A stretch of 64,000 bases of DNA from Kalaharituber pfeilii (Eukaryota > Ascomycota > Pezizomycetes > Pezizales > Pezizaceae): positions 682,001-746,000 of the forward strand of contig WHUZ01000012.1 in the NCBI GenBank assembly GCA_015179045.1, written 5' to 3'. The stretch's first letter is position 1. Each line of letters opens with the position of its first letter. The notes below the pieces were generated by a model. It was given only the letters and a program-made list of their open reading frames with translations. It was not told the origin of the DNA and did not search any database. Position numbers and translations under genes: made by a program. Below are positions 15,855 to 28,261 of this stretch, piece by piece.

Positions 15855-18800
15855 CTACCAGAAGCTGCACCACCCGATGTAATGTTGACACAAACACTAG
15901 ACTGACGTTAGTGTCTGGCATTGCATAGTAGAGTATCTCAACGAAGGGAACTAACCTCTAACGATGTAGCCTGTTGAATAAGTTTATCCACCTGGTCAGG
16001 AATAGAAAGCTCTTCCTTTTCCTTGAAGTCATAGCCAGTAAGCTTGTCTTTGACTCGTTTGAGAACAGTGAGAGCTCTAGCATTTTGAGCTTCGGGCTTG
16101 TGATCTATGAGGGTATTAGAAACCAGTACCATAACCATTTAAGAGCCATGGGCTTACGATTGTTCTCAAACTCATCGGCCCTACCTACTCGGATATAGGA
16201 CCCATCGATTGCATTCACTAAAGAAACAAGAAGTTGGGATCATCGAGGTAACAAGATAGCACGAGGAAATACTCACCAGCCTCGCTTCTTCGCCTGTCAG
16301 TAGTGATTGCAAGCCCCGGCTCCACTGGACTCTCTTTGGTTCCCAGCCTCCAATGCATCAGTGGGTCGTGCATAAACGCTTCCAAGACAGCCATCAATGA
16401 TTCTTTGTTATCTCTTAAAACCCTCATGACTGCTTCACAAGTAATTCTGAAACTTCCCTCGATGTTGCTCACTTCCATGGCATAAGTAATCATGCGCGTA
16501 AGTCTGAAAGGAACCTTCTCCGGATACTTCTCTCTGTGCATGGCCACCTCGAAGCAGTCTCCAAAATCGATGTGAATAACCTTTCCGGTTCCACGGTCGA
16601 GCATCAAATTTGAAGGATGACGGTCTCCCAGCCCAAGAATATAGCCAACCATCGACATAACACCAAGAGAACGAGTATAATTCGTTCTCCGATCCAGCCA
16701 TGCTTCTGAGCTTTTGCTCTTAAGCCACAATACCCTATAAAGATCCTGACCCGTCGTATTTTCCAAAGCATACCCGAACACTTCAACTTTCTGCATGAGT
16801 GTCAGGTTATCATAGTCAGGCGCCATCTGGAGCATGATTCTGTGCTCAATGTTGAACAGAATTTTCCTGCTCTCGCGGTATTCCCTAATTAACACATGGA
16901 GCGTATCACTGTTCGGTACCCAACCAAGGAGGCCTGAACTTTGCGAAAGTGGAATTACAGGGTATCGTTGGATGTTAAGGTGTCGCTTAAAACATTCGGA
17001 GTCCATGTTCAAGAGAGTATTGACTAGGCCAAATAATTGCATGACTCGTTCATCTTGTCGTATGTCCTCGTGACCTTTGAGGACGTATACATATGCTATA
17101 CCGTCACTTCCTTGAATTGTTAATTTACGTGGTCTCTGTTTGGAGCTGATGACCGAGAATGTCGGATCGAAGCTCTTGATCTTAACAATTGGTTTGTCAG
17201 TATGATATGTACCTGGCTTGTATGTTAGCATATACTTGAGGTAAGAAGGCAAAAGTAGGAGCCAATCCTACCGGGTACGGCTAATTCGAGGTCACGAGCA
17301 TGCTGCAGTTTGGGCGATACATATTGTAGATCCAGTGAAACAAGAGACGGCAGCTGCTTAGCAATCTTGCGGAAAACCTATCATCTGTGTTAGATCCTTT
17401 CATATTCAAACAGAACCATACAACGAACCTGGTAGTACAGATCCCAAGCCTGATTGAGGTCACCAATCTCACCAGTCCTCTTGTAGGTGTTACACCAATC
17501 GCGAGCATCATGTAGATCACGGCCGAATGCTTGATGGAATGAGATTTCGCGTAGCGTTTCCGGACCCTGAAATGGGTTAGCTAAGCAATTAACATCATTA
17601 GGCATAAATTATATGCGTACCCTCTCTAACATTTCATGCAAAGGCTCAAGGGTTTTCAACATAGCATCAATGTTGTGATCACCAAAGTATAGGCGTGAAG
17701 CCTCTTCAAGCCCTTCATGCCAGAGCTCATGCCACAGAACAGCTACACGAATTAATTCCTGGCTGACAATCATTGCTTGCTCCACCAATTTCGGACTATG
17801 CGATTTCATGCTGTCCATGATCTGTGATGCGGATTTCTGCCTGCGAGAAAGGTTTGACTTGGAGGCCACAGTTAACGGATACACCAGTGCTTGTGGATGA
17901 GCTCGTCCGACTTCAGCTAGAAGCTGATGTAACGAATGCCTGACAACAGGATTAGGCTGATTAATCCGAGCAATCAGCTGCGGGATAACTTCAAGCCACG
18001 TATCGATGCTAACGGCATTGAAACCTTCCGTAACCGCTGCATTCACCTCATGATGGCCACCATATGCAAACCATAAGGTCAGAAGTCGGAGAGTGTCTTG
18101 TAGCGAGCTGCCATCTGACAGGGAAATAGACTTAAAAAAACCCTTCACTGCTGGGACGACATGATTTGTAAGGATTTCAGGGGTAATGTCAGGATTATCA
18201 ACGCCTGTGCTATCCTTTCCGGTGAGAGCGTTCACAACCTCAAAGTTTGCAAGTGCCCAAGAATGCCACGCTTTGTACCATGCGGGGTGATAATGAGTAG
18301 CAAGCATGTATGAACGTAGTATTTCGTTGACTTTATCTGGGCGCCAGGTATTGTTCTGAAGAGCAACCTGCCATTCTCCCTGTTTGAGATAACACCTGGC
18401 AAGAAGCCTTGTGTATTCTTCCCGCGCCGCTTGACTTTGACGCTGATTTGGTCCTTCCGCAGGGTACTGCCCAGGAAGATCGGCTGACATTTTGCTTGTG
18501 AAGTTGATGAGATGCGCAAGGGCCTTCTGCTGGTCTCCAGTTGCCCACATGTATTTCAAGTGCGCATACATGACCTGGGGAGGGGCCCTCATGTCTCTCA
18601 TACTTGTGGAGAAGCTTGACATGTTGGTATCGCTATCCAGGAGGGAGTTCAGTGACTTTTCAGCAAGTCCTATTCTGCCGGATTTTCGGCATAGATTGGC
18701 AAATTTAATCCACATTTCCATGTTTTCCTTCGGAGAAATGACAAGAGCCCGCACTTTCAACATTCTCTGCCATACTTCCACATTTCGCTGGCATCCTTTG

Positions 18801-21800
18801 AGTCTATGCTGACATTAGCAACAATTATACCAGCTATGAAGAGATGGTATGTTACCGTTTAGTCCATGTTCTCCGCATTGTTTCCCTTTTCTCTTCGTTG
18901 TCTGCATTGAGCTTATAAACTATGATTTCTTCCAACTCCGCAAGCATCTGTACACGAACAATTACGCTGTAATGACTTTAGTAAGTGTCGGGGAGCTAGT
19001 TTCAGAGATACTACTCACCTATATGCACGATTGTAGCTTTCACCAACAAGGGCACTTAGTTCTGTATCTAACCCTTCTCTCGCCTTTTCGATATGCTGTG
19101 CCGCCTCTTCGAACTGGTTCCGATGCAAGGCCAGAATAGCCCCAAAGAAGGATCTGTCAGGTGATGCCTGCTTCATGACGGAAATGTAATCATCCATGAG
19201 TTCCCATTGCCCAAGGCCCCAAGCAGCAGCCGCTGCAAGTGGAGCTATAGCTCGCTGCATCTCATGAGTAGCAGAACTCCATTTATCTTGAGCTAGCTGT
19301 GACAAGAGATCCCATTCGCCTAATGCATGTAAACATCGCATCTTCCCCATTGTCACCTCAAACGAATTAGGATCCTCTGCTTCTCTTCGTTGATACGCTT
19401 TAAGTGCTTCCTCCCAACGTTGAAGCTTTTCGAACCATGTTTCTTTCAGAGGGACATCGTTGTATTGTTGAGCGCGCCTTAGGATACCAATAGCAGCATC
19501 TGACTGTTGTAACTGGTTATTGATGCTTATCAGAGCCTCAATTGTACTTGGCTGCGGTTCTTGCAAAAACTCCAATTCCTTATAATGTAACGCCTTCGCA
19601 AACGCATGACACTTCGCAGCATATCCACCCAATGTTCTAATATCGATTGGGAGCGCTTTGTCGTCATGCTCCATAAACTCAGCCAAGTTCAAGAGGATCT
19701 GCAAAATTTCTGGAGGAATATGTGGTGAGGTAACAGCCATTTCAATTGATCGCACAAGCTCTTCCTGAAATTGGTCGTAAAGCTCGTTCCAGCATGACAC
19801 AAAAGCAGCATTGAAAAGATCGCGGGCCAATGGATAATATACACTAGCCAGTCCAGCACAGGCACGAAGTGCATGAGATGGTGACTGTTTGAGCAATTCA
19901 ACACTAAATCGACGGATCCATTCCTGCCAGTCTTCTCTAGTTGACTTCTGGGATGCTTCCCATGCATTTTTTAGGAACTGTTGATTAACAGGAAGCTTCT
20001 TTGGCCCAAAGTCCGGGAAAGCCAATTCCTCAGGTTTATCTCCAAACATCTCATCTGGGCTAAGGTCCTGTGGCAAAGGATCTCCTTTCAATAACTTTGA
20101 CACAAGGAGCTCATAATTCGTATGTTGGATCTTGTTCCAAACTAAGCTCTTGTTTATCGTAGCGATGTAGTGGGTATAATCATGACCTAACTGAAAGACA
20201 AGCGCACAGAGGGTATCAAGTGCAGCATTACGAAGTTCAGGTGGCCCTGTCATAAGAACTCGATTGAGTGGGTGAATGGTGCATGAGGCATGATCCGATA
20301 TATTGACCTTTCTAGATAATTTTGCAACAGTCTCTATTGCCATCTTCCGTGTCGATATGGGGTACTGGGGCTTGTCAAACATTCTTGCAATTGCTGGAAT
20401 GATCAGATGCATGTACTCCTCACTGTTGGGACCGAAAACCAAAAAGGCATGCAGAACCTTTTCAGTTGGCATTCCGCGCGCAGAATCCGAATCTAAAACT
20501 GGCAGCATAAGTGGTAGTAATTGTGCAAGGTAGAGCTTAAATTCTCCCTCCAGGGATCTAGCAATTGCCTCCACGAGTTGCAAGATGGTCCCAAGCAGAG
20601 TAGGTGAGGTACTCCAATATTCTCGAATCAGTTGAAGAATCTCAGGAAGGTGATTACGAATATGCTGTTTGACGATAGAGACAAGAATTGCTAATTGGTT
20701 AAAATAGGACTCAACTTTGCTAGGAGGGGAGACTCTGATGACAGCAACGAAACCTGGAATAATCTTGTCTAAGAATGGAACGCATTTCAGACCTAGAGTC
20801 TTGAATATGTTCATGATAGCTTCAATGACAGCAGAGTGATGCATGGCAAGGGATGAATCTTTTAACATATTCATGAGTGAGTTTATCACCACCGTTGGAT
20901 AATACTCCTCATTAGAAGGCGTTAACCCGGTCATCAACAAAGAAACGTCAGTTATGGAACTCCCCTGGTCACTAAGCGGCAATTCCGAACCACGTTCTAC
21001 TGTCTAAACATGGTCAGCATTCTCATTTCCGAATATTAATCAGCCCAGGGAAGTACCTGGTGCCGATATGGGTCAAGCGCTCCTAATATTCCCATCAGCT
21101 TGATAGTTTCCTTCCTCAGAAAACCAGTTTGCTCAGTTTTCACAATATTCACAAGTATTGCTAGCAGCTGAGGATACTCGATATATGGATCAATGACATA
21201 TCCGGAATTGCTTGCAAGCTGCCCTAGAGTCCGGAGTGCCGCATCCCGCTTGGTTGGAGAACTTTGGTCCTGTATAGTTTCAATAATAAGAGGCATCAAT
21301 TTTGGGATATAAGGGATCATGTCCTCTCCTCCAACGGTTGCAAGTTCACCTAAACATCTCAGTATACTCGAGGCCACCCCAGCGCTGCTATCTCTTGCTT
21401 TAGGTAGCAAGACATTGACTATTGGGTCAACGTATGGCTTAATAAGCTGCTTTGATGCTGCTACCAAGTTACTCAGTAACTTCGCTCCTTCCTCCTTATT
21501 TCGAGCGACTGTGGAATACTCTAATTCTGTGAGAAGCTGGATAAGGTTTTTTCTTAATGAGGGCATCACATATGCTGGGTTATGATGAGTCAAGCGCCCA
21601 ATAATTGTCATGGCGGCCTCGCGAATCGCAAACACCTCATCATTTAGAGCAAGGAAAAGGGAGCGAACATTCTCGGCTCTAGCCAAATGCCTGTCAAACC
21701 GGGAATCTAGTGACATCAATACCGTTCGTCTGATCTCCGGTTCTGTTCTGCATCAGCAAGTAATCTCTATCTGTAAGAAACACCCATAGTAGGGATGCTA

Positions 21801-23638
21801 CTTACCAGGATCTGAAATTCCAACGGTTAACAGCTTGTCAATAACCTCACCTACAACCTGTATGGCATGATTGCTTGTCTGATAACAAATGGGATCCCGA
21901 ACAAAGAGTTGACAGCAGGTGAGAGCAGCAGCCTTTCGAATCTCAGGGTGATCATCTTCGACGTATCTGATAACGCAATCCTTTACAAACTCGTTCAGCA
22001 CATGTCCACTAAAGTCAAAGCTTCCGAGTGTATGAAGAGCCAAGCTAATCTCAATAACTCTTGCTTCAGGAGTTTGACCATCCTTGTGTTCCTTCGGCTG
22101 CACAGGAAGCATAGGAGGTAGGGTCGCAGGGCTGCCAAGTGGCTTAAAGGGTCTTCCACTAAGAACCATGCTCAACATGTTCAGAAGCTTTTCTTGGATA
22201 ATTGGAAGTAATGGCGGAATGTAATGCGCAAGATCAACCAAAGCCTGCGTGAGACTGCTGCTAAGGCCGCACGCAAATATCAAATCTAGAAGTTCATGCA
22301 TATGCTTGGTAAGAGCCTGGCCAACGGCAGTAGCCAACCTGCTGATACATGTAAATATCGGGCCCTCCTGAATATTCTTATTCCGGCTACAAGGAATTAG
22401 CAATGTTAGCCGCCGCATATTAACTGGTACGAATGCTGTCTAACCTCTTGGCAATAAGTCCTTCACGGATATTCAACAGGATTGCATCCAGGTACGGGCT
22501 AGTGTTGCTACCAACAGCCATTGCTACTTTGCCAATAGCAAGGAAGGCAGCATTCCGGTCACGGTCCTTTTTGAGTTGTGCTTGGAGGTGCAGCATGCAC
22601 TTGTGCAGGTATGACGAGACAAACTCAGCGGGATTGTATGAAGCCAGAGTTGGTATTAACGAGATAACTAGCCGTCGAATGAGATGATCACGGTGATCTT
22701 TGAACCTCATTACCACCTCACATACATCTCTGTAGCAGTCGTGCATAAACATTCCCGCCTTCAGCAGCAGCTCCCTATAAGTCATCAAGCTGCCGTGAAT
22801 AGCGTCCGTGGTCCCGACGCGGAAGCCCTGTTGAGTTTCTTCCAGAATCTTGTTGTACCATTGCTGCCGTAGCGCACTTTCTCTTAATGATATAATCTCT
22901 AAACATGCACTGAGTGCGTCTGCAGCCGACTCCCTGATAACGACCTTCGGATCTCGTAGCGCTGACCAAATGACATCCAATATTTGAGGAACAAATGAAT
23001 ATAGAAGTGTTGGGGAGCTCCTAGCCAGTTCTCGTAGAAGTAATACTGAAGCAAACCTCCTATTCTCCTGTCGTTCATTCCCAAGCCATTCCAAAGCCTG
23101 TGTCACCTCACTCTCCACCAGTTCTGTGGTCAAAGTCCCTCCAGGTACTGCCAGTCTTCCCAACACCTTCGCCGCTCGTACCATTGCATTTGTGTCATTT
23201 CCTCTGATTACGCTGCGCAAGTAGTTTGCAAAGCGTGTGGTCTTCTGGTTATTGTCGTCGTACTCAAAATCAATGAGCTTCTCCAGAGCCATTATACCGC
23301 CATTGACTGCATTACTATCGCTGTTGTGAATCAACTCCGATACTCTCCTCATGACATCTTGATATGTCCTAGCGAATTGCTCGCTTGGTAACTCTAAACC
23401 CCACATTCCAACGTCAGAGGTTATTGAGTATCCCTATGGTGTTGAGAGAACTGACCCCGTAATGCTATCGCCAAACATTGCTCAAACTCTACGGCAGCTC
23501 GTAGACGGGTTTCTTCATTCCTGCATAGTTAAAAGTCAGAGAGGCTGACAGAGAGATTGCGCCGAAGAAGCTTCAGAGAACTCACTTAGTCCGCAGATCT
23601 GCAAAGATCCTATTCATGGTATCCATTTGGGTCGCCAT
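15855..23638 (-). CDS. serine/threonine kinase TOR (target of rapamycin)
   Basis: PIK-related kinase at the core of TORC1/TORC2, controlling growth in response to nutrients. Minus-strand exons: 23586-23638, 23456-23520, 22445-23393, 21806-22386, 21057-21742, 19019-21003, 18856-18966, 17621-18803, 17429-17566, 17272-17377, 16277-17212, 16158-16217, 15956-16104, 15855-15896. They sum to 7044 nt, giving 2347 aa. N-terminal HEAT repeats are followed by the FAT region ([19 protein letters not shown]), FRB (about 1830-1930; [20 protein letters not shown]), kinase domain (about 1960-2260; [36 protein letters not shown]) and FATC at the very end ([11 protein letters not shown]). The FRB Ser whose change gives rapamycin resistance in yeast and mammals is present, so FKBP12-rapamycin binding is predicted. 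The last coding exon is only 42 bases. Several donors are non-consensus (GTCAGT, GTAGGA, GTTCGT). Confidence 0.95.
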
Positions 23639-23961
23639 GGCTGGCGACAAAATTTAAACAGCGCCCAAGTATGTATAGCAGCGATGTTTTTAACTCACGA
23701 CGAGGGATGTCGAGGTGTTCCGCGGGGCGATGCAGTCACTACTTAATGAAAGATGAGCTCAAGCGCTCTTCGCTGTCGCGTCGTACAAGGAATTACGAAC
23801 TCAGTACATCTGTGCCAAGTCGACTAGGACCGCTGCATCTCAGAGCCGCATCACACGAGACGTGAACCGGTACCAACCGGGTGACATCAAGTGGGGTTGT
23901 CCCTGAATTTTGGAAATGGCTACCAGAACCAACGTAACGCCCTGTTACCTACAAATTCGAT

Positions 23962-25130
23962 GCTCTTCTGGTAAGTAGTGCTCAGTTAGTAGCCTACTTT
24001 GCTGCATACACCCGCATTATTTCGCACATATGCAGCACCTGCGTATTCACATCCCCGCTTCACGTCAAACATTCAGTGCATATCTACAAACACAAATAAC
24101 ATGCACATATCCTATTCATATTTATGTCTTCATCACATATCAATTTTCTTCAAATTTGAATTAAAAATCATAAGTGTCATGATCGCTTTTATATCGCTTC
24201 TAAGCACCTAGCGTTCGCACGTGTGAGTTCTGAGTCGGGTTTTCTGAGTGAGTCCGAGTTGAGCCGGTTTGTCACACCGTAAAACGTACTCGACTCAGCT
24301 GCCGAGTGAGCCGGTACGAGTTATATATGCACGGCGTTACTGAGTTGATACGTAATGTAGAAATACCACTCGGCAGCTGAGCTGGTGTGAGCCGAGTACG
24401 TACGTATGCTACGAAACTCAACACCGACTCAGCTCACACCGAATGCGAACACTACTGGCAATAAGATACCTCATGACACCTGCCTAGCTGTAGTCTGGTT
24501 GCCTAGTTGGCTGACGTATTTTTCTCGTACTTTCTGGTAATCATTCAGTGACAACCATACTAGAGTATGATACTGCAATACATACTGCAATACATACTAG
24601 GGGCTGTCACTGACTTACTGGGAATAACTAGTGGTTGTCACTGAATAATTGAGAATGGTTACCAGAAGTTACCAGAGAAAATACGCCAACCAAATTAGGC
24701 AGGACCCGTGAGGTACCTCTTTCAACCCTGCGAACTTTATTAGTAAGTAAAATATGACGCCCCACATATCACCGCAATATACGCGTATCGACTTGCATGC
24801 AATATGCTCTATCTAAGTCAAAGAGCTGTACTAGTAATACAGCAAGAGCTCAGGAGCAATGTAAAAGCTATCATGATGCTCATGTTTCTTGATTCAGATG
24901 CAGACTCCAACTCAGATTTAGAGGAAATGACCAAAAATACACTTCTTATGTCAATGAAATGTTCCAGGGTGAATTGATGCAAAAAGAAGACATAAATATG
25001 AATAGGATATGTGTGCGTTATTTGTGGTTGTAGATGCATACTGAAGTATATGTGGATGCTGCATATAGTGCGAAATGTTGTGAATGTATGCAGCAAAGTA
25101 GGTTACTAACTGAGCTCTACTTACCAGAAC
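23962..25130. repeat. large inverted repeat (arms about 250-310 bp)
   Basis: The left arm, about 23962-24212, and the reverse complement of the right arm, about 24818-25130, share long matching stretches: TTCTGGTAAGTAG, then CTCAGTTAGTA, CCTACTTTGCTGCATACA, CACATATCCTATTCATATT and TATGTCTTC, with indels between. The arms flank about 600 bp that contains a separate TIR element. This is either a degenerate transposon with very long TIRs or two copies of one repeat in opposite orientation. No clear target duplication was found. Confidence 0.6.
24500..24701. mobile_element. small TIR element (MITE-like)
   Basis: About 200 bp with imperfect terminal inverted repeats of about 60 bp. The left end reads TGCCTAGTTGGCTGACGTAT and the reverse complement of the right end reads TGCCTAATTTGGTTGGCGTA. 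Both arms then share a TTCTGGTAA.CATT stretch and end at ATTCAGTGACAACCA. There is no ORF. The target duplication is unresolved. It sits inside the larger inverted repeat. Confidence 0.55.
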
Positions 25131-25486
25131 AGCCATTTACTGGTCGATTTTGACTGGTAAAAGAACTTATGCTGGTAAGTACTAGCTAGTAAGTTGCGCC
25201 ACCACCCAATAGGCCAATGAACGAAGGGGCCAAGGCACTAAAAATCTTCGGTGATGGGACTCCAATCATCCTGTAGTGCACACATAAGCTCAGCCGCTGA
25301 ACAAATGAACACCTGTAGAATTCATTTTACTCCGTATATGTTTTCCCTAATCTGAATTAGTTATTGAATATTTATAGGGTATTATTATTGAAAACTCCCC
25401 AGCCCATGTTTCCTTGAAGGGGTTGAAAACTGATGCAAATGACGATGTAATGACCTACAGTAGAAATAATGTTAAATTGAAAAGTG

Positions 25487-26040
25487 TCACTCCGTCAGAC
25501 AATGGTGATGAAATGGTTGGAATTTTGAACCTACCACCCTCTTTACAGTTGGTGCATATTTCTTTGCAGACGCTAGGATACCAGTTGTTCCACGGATGGC
25601 AGGCTCAATGAGCTGCTTCTTAACGTCGGTTACATTGAAGTGGAAGGGAGATGCTGTGTGGAGAATGTAGTCAAATGGTGGATCAGAGACGATTGCCTGG
25701 TCGAATGCTCCTGACTGAGCGATATCCCCCAACGATTGCGAAGTCCAATTGATTTTTGAACTCTGAGAAGACGCTGGAAAGCTTGTCTGCCTTCCCTTGA
25801 TTACGAACTGTGGCTCGAACCGAATATCTATATCGTTGTGTCTAAGCTCCAGTCCAGAGTTTTAAAGTAATTGTGTACGGGGATGAAGCTTGATGCGTAC
25901 TCACCCTCGACGGAGGAGAATCTCCAGGGTGTGGGCTAGATTCGGAATTTTAGCGCCTGAATCACAATTTGCTGATTGAACATTCAAGGAAGAACTTACA
26001 AGCAATGAAACCTGAAGCACCAGTCAACAAAACGCAGCCC
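25487..26040 (-). pseudogene. truncated Gre2-like NAD(P)-dependent reductase (extended SDR)
   Basis: Remnant of a Gre2/ketoreductase-type extended short-chain dehydrogenase. Seen on the minus strand: the nucleotide-binding start VLLTGASGFIA (near 26000-26030), an exon with AHTLEILLRRG, then YSVRATVRNQGKADKL, then GDIAQSGAFDQ and PFDYILHTASPFHFNVTD. These are the N-terminal 90 or so residues of the family. A run of five C at 25726-25730 puts IV and GDIAQ in different frames, consistent with a one-base insertion. No in-frame ATG precedes the VLLTG motif. The remaining two thirds, including the catalytic YxxxK region, are absent after about 25530. It lies in a repeat island, so decay by rearrangement is likely. 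Confidence 0.8.
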
Positions 26041-26604
26041 ACGTTGGAAATGAGTCTGTTCAAGTCTGAGAGGTGCTGCGATGATGAGTTCTAGCGAGCT
26101 TTGCGGAGTACAGTATGAAAACAATGAAGCGCAATATTTTTGTAATTCTAGGCTCCCCAGCACCATAAACACAGAGAATGTTGAGGTACTACAATTACCC
26201 ATCGTAATGGGGCGGCACGGTATAACGATCACCGAAAAGTAGTGCAAATAACGACGTCGATACCTAACCATGTTTCCCAGTGCAGAGTAGCGGTATATTA
26301 GTGGTGGTCATCAATTATCTACGGTAAGGTAAGTAGAACATTCGTACATTTCCCGTGTCTTGGCAACAACGCTCATTGGCTATGTTCCGCCCTGAAATGT
26401 AAGGCAAGGTACGTTATCACCGTACATTTCTGAAAAATCTACGGCACGAGATAGTCCCGTACTTTTTTGGAAAACCACGTACCTTACCGTAGATTTGCCT
26501 CAAACCGCCCCCACTCAACGCAACCCCACACCGCACTGCACTGCACGGTACCAAAAGGAGGCTCTTTGCATCTGAAAAGTAGCAAGAAATGCTGGATCTG
26601 GATA

Positions 26605-26862
26605 TTAATTAATCAATTTTGATAGAATATTTGAGTCTTGTCTTCCAGCAGAGTTTTTGCCACGGTTGAAATATCGGTTAGCTGCAATATTATCACTCCT
26701 ATCTATAAGCTCCTGAAGCTCCTCTAAGTCCTCCTCTTCTTCCTCTGAACTGTACTCTGAGTCAAACTCCGAATCTAAATCATACTCCATTGCTGTCATC
26801 AAAACATCGATTTCAGCATCTATTTTCTTCTGTATTGATGCTTTTTGGCTTATACGAGGCAT
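26605..26862 (-). CDS. short acidic ORF, possible transposase N-terminal remnant
   Basis: An 85-aa ORF inside the outer TIR element. It begins MPRISQKASIQKKIDAEIDV, has a strongly acidic middle (YSSEEEEEDLEEL) and ends soon after AANRYFNRGK. This layout resembles N-termini of fungal PIF/Harbinger-type (DDE_Tnp_4) transposases, which precede the catalytic part. No DDE motif is present, so the element is non-autonomous. Assignment is by resemblance only. Confidence 0.4.
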   Translation of the reverse strand: MPRISQKASIQKKIDAEIDVLMTAMEYDLDSEFDSEYSSEEEEEDLEELQELIDRSDNIAANRYFNRGKNSAGRQDSNILSKLIN

Positions 26863-27038
26863 TGCGATTCTGTGATTGTGTTGATATGCGGGGTAGGGGT
26901 GAATGAGACTACAATTCCAGAGTGCAAGCCTTAGCTTTTTTGCGTTTTGGACCGGTCATCAATTGCCGGCCGCAAATGGCTAGACGTACAGGGATATGAA
27001 ATGTACGAATGTTCCACCTTACCGTACCGTAGATAATT

Positions 27039-27664
27039 AAGGGTTATCAGCTTTGCGTCACGTAACCGTTACGTGAGGTTACATGACATAAGCAAATGCT
27101 CTGATTGGCTGATTTCGTAACGTGAGACAGCCGATCTTCGTTACGCAACGTAACCATGATCACGTAGCCAAATCGTCGCGTTACGACCATAACCTTGCGT
27201 AACTTTGGGTAACGCCAAGGATATGCGCCTGGTTTTTAGTTGACTACAGGGGCCTTTGACCGGTCTTTACTCCGTACCTAAATCAGCAACACATGGATGC
27301 ATATGCATAAGCACATGTCTACCACTTCATGAGCATCCCCAATCTACGCATGAAAGTCTCCAGTTTTTACCATCATGAGCCAGCAAACGTCTGCTACAAT
27401 CACAGCACTGTTACTCCACGCTCTGCTAGTTCCCCCCTCTGGTATCTGAATCAAGTAGCATAGATATGGCATAAGTCCCGATTGCTGTCGTGACTACCTG
27501 TTCGATTTTGGCTCTCTCCGATATGCGGGGCATGTTGATGTTACGGAACGTGACGGTAACGTAGGTTACGCGGGGGACATCAGCGACCCTCCTCTCATTT
27601 GGGCTTAGCGGGTTGACAGGGGTTACCTAACGGAACGGAACGTAACGCAAAGCTGATAACCACT
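27039..27664. mobile_element. inner TIR element inserted in the 26303-27677 transposon
   Basis: 626 bp. Left end AAGGGTTATCAGCTTTGCGT and reverse complement of the right end AGTGGTTATCAGCTTTGCGT differ at two positions over 20. The trinucleotide ATT directly flanks both sides (27036-27038 and 27665-27667); deleting the element and one ATT restores the palindromic end of the outer transposon. A 3-bp duplication is typical of PIF/Harbinger insertion. The interior is rich in GTTACG/CGTAAC motifs and has no coding sequence. Confidence 0.8.
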
Positions 27665-27677
27665 ATTGATGACCACC

Positions 27678-27981
27678 GCTATTGTAGTCCTGAGGAGAAC
27701 AAGCGGACTTGGTATTGACGAAGGCATGACAAATGTGGGTGCAGCCCCACTGCAAGGGTGTTTCTCATCCCCGGACATTTCAGGGATCATCACTCATCGA
27801 TGCAGAGACATAAATGGAGGGGGTATGATGATTAGCAGAATAGTCTTCAAATGCAGTGTTGCAGGATAGAGCGTGCCTGGTTCGAGACTGAGCGTGTCTT
27901 ACCATGTGGCTATTGGGGATGATTACAGGGAGGGCGGGGGGGGCTGCTACCATCACCGATGGGGCAATGATGCACCCACCG
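27678..27981. other. intergenic region between repeats
   Basis: About 300 bp between the nested TIR elements and the copia element. A G-rich run lies near 27931-27940. No gene is supported. Confidence 0.4.
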
Positions 27982-27986
27982 GTATC

Positions 27987-28261
27987 TGTAGCAACATATG
28001 CGGAAAAGATGCGCAGGAATGCATATAGTATTGTTCACTCTTATGTCTTGTATTCAATATACAGTATGTGCTCCTAACATCCACCTATTTATAGACATGA
28101 GCTGCTAGCAAATTGTGCGAGTATTAAGGTTGCTCATTATCACCACACGTATCCACAACTCAGATTCCTCATCACACCTTATACCATAATCTCGGTTCAT
28201 AGTCTCGGTTCATAGTCTCGGTTCATAGTCTCGGTTCATGTGCATTGCATAATCTTCAACA
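27987..28261 (-). repeat. copia 3' LTR (left)
   Basis: 275 bp, starting TGTAGC and ending CAACA. It contains four tandem copies of a 13-bp unit (CTCGGTTCATAGT-like) near 28191-28240. It appears identical to the right LTR at 32347-32621. Confidence 0.9.

Larger units (their letters stand above)
23639..26302. other. repeat-rich intergenic region upstream of TOR
   Basis: Holds a large inverted repeat, a smaller TIR element and a decayed reductase gene, annotated separately. 24225-24450 is dense in overlapping short palindromes around GACTCAGCTGCCGAGT-like motifs. No intact gene is seen. Confidence 0.45.
26303..27677. mobile_element. TIR DNA transposon, outer member of a nested pair
   Basis: Left end GGTGGTCATCAATTATCTAC (from 26303) is matched perfectly by the reverse complement of the right end once the inner element 27039-27664 and one copy of its ATT duplication are removed. 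The inverted match continues through CGGTAAGGTA and AGAACATTCGTACATTTC on the left against its counterpart before 27038. It encodes a short minus-strand ORF resembling a transposase N-terminus. PIF/Harbinger-like affinity is inference; no target duplication for the outer element was identified. Confidence 0.75.

Noticed and set aside
27987..28261. Short direct repeats that could suggest a CRISPR-like array
   Set aside because: 13-bp units are directly adjacent with no spacers and lie inside a retrotransposon LTR of a eukaryote.
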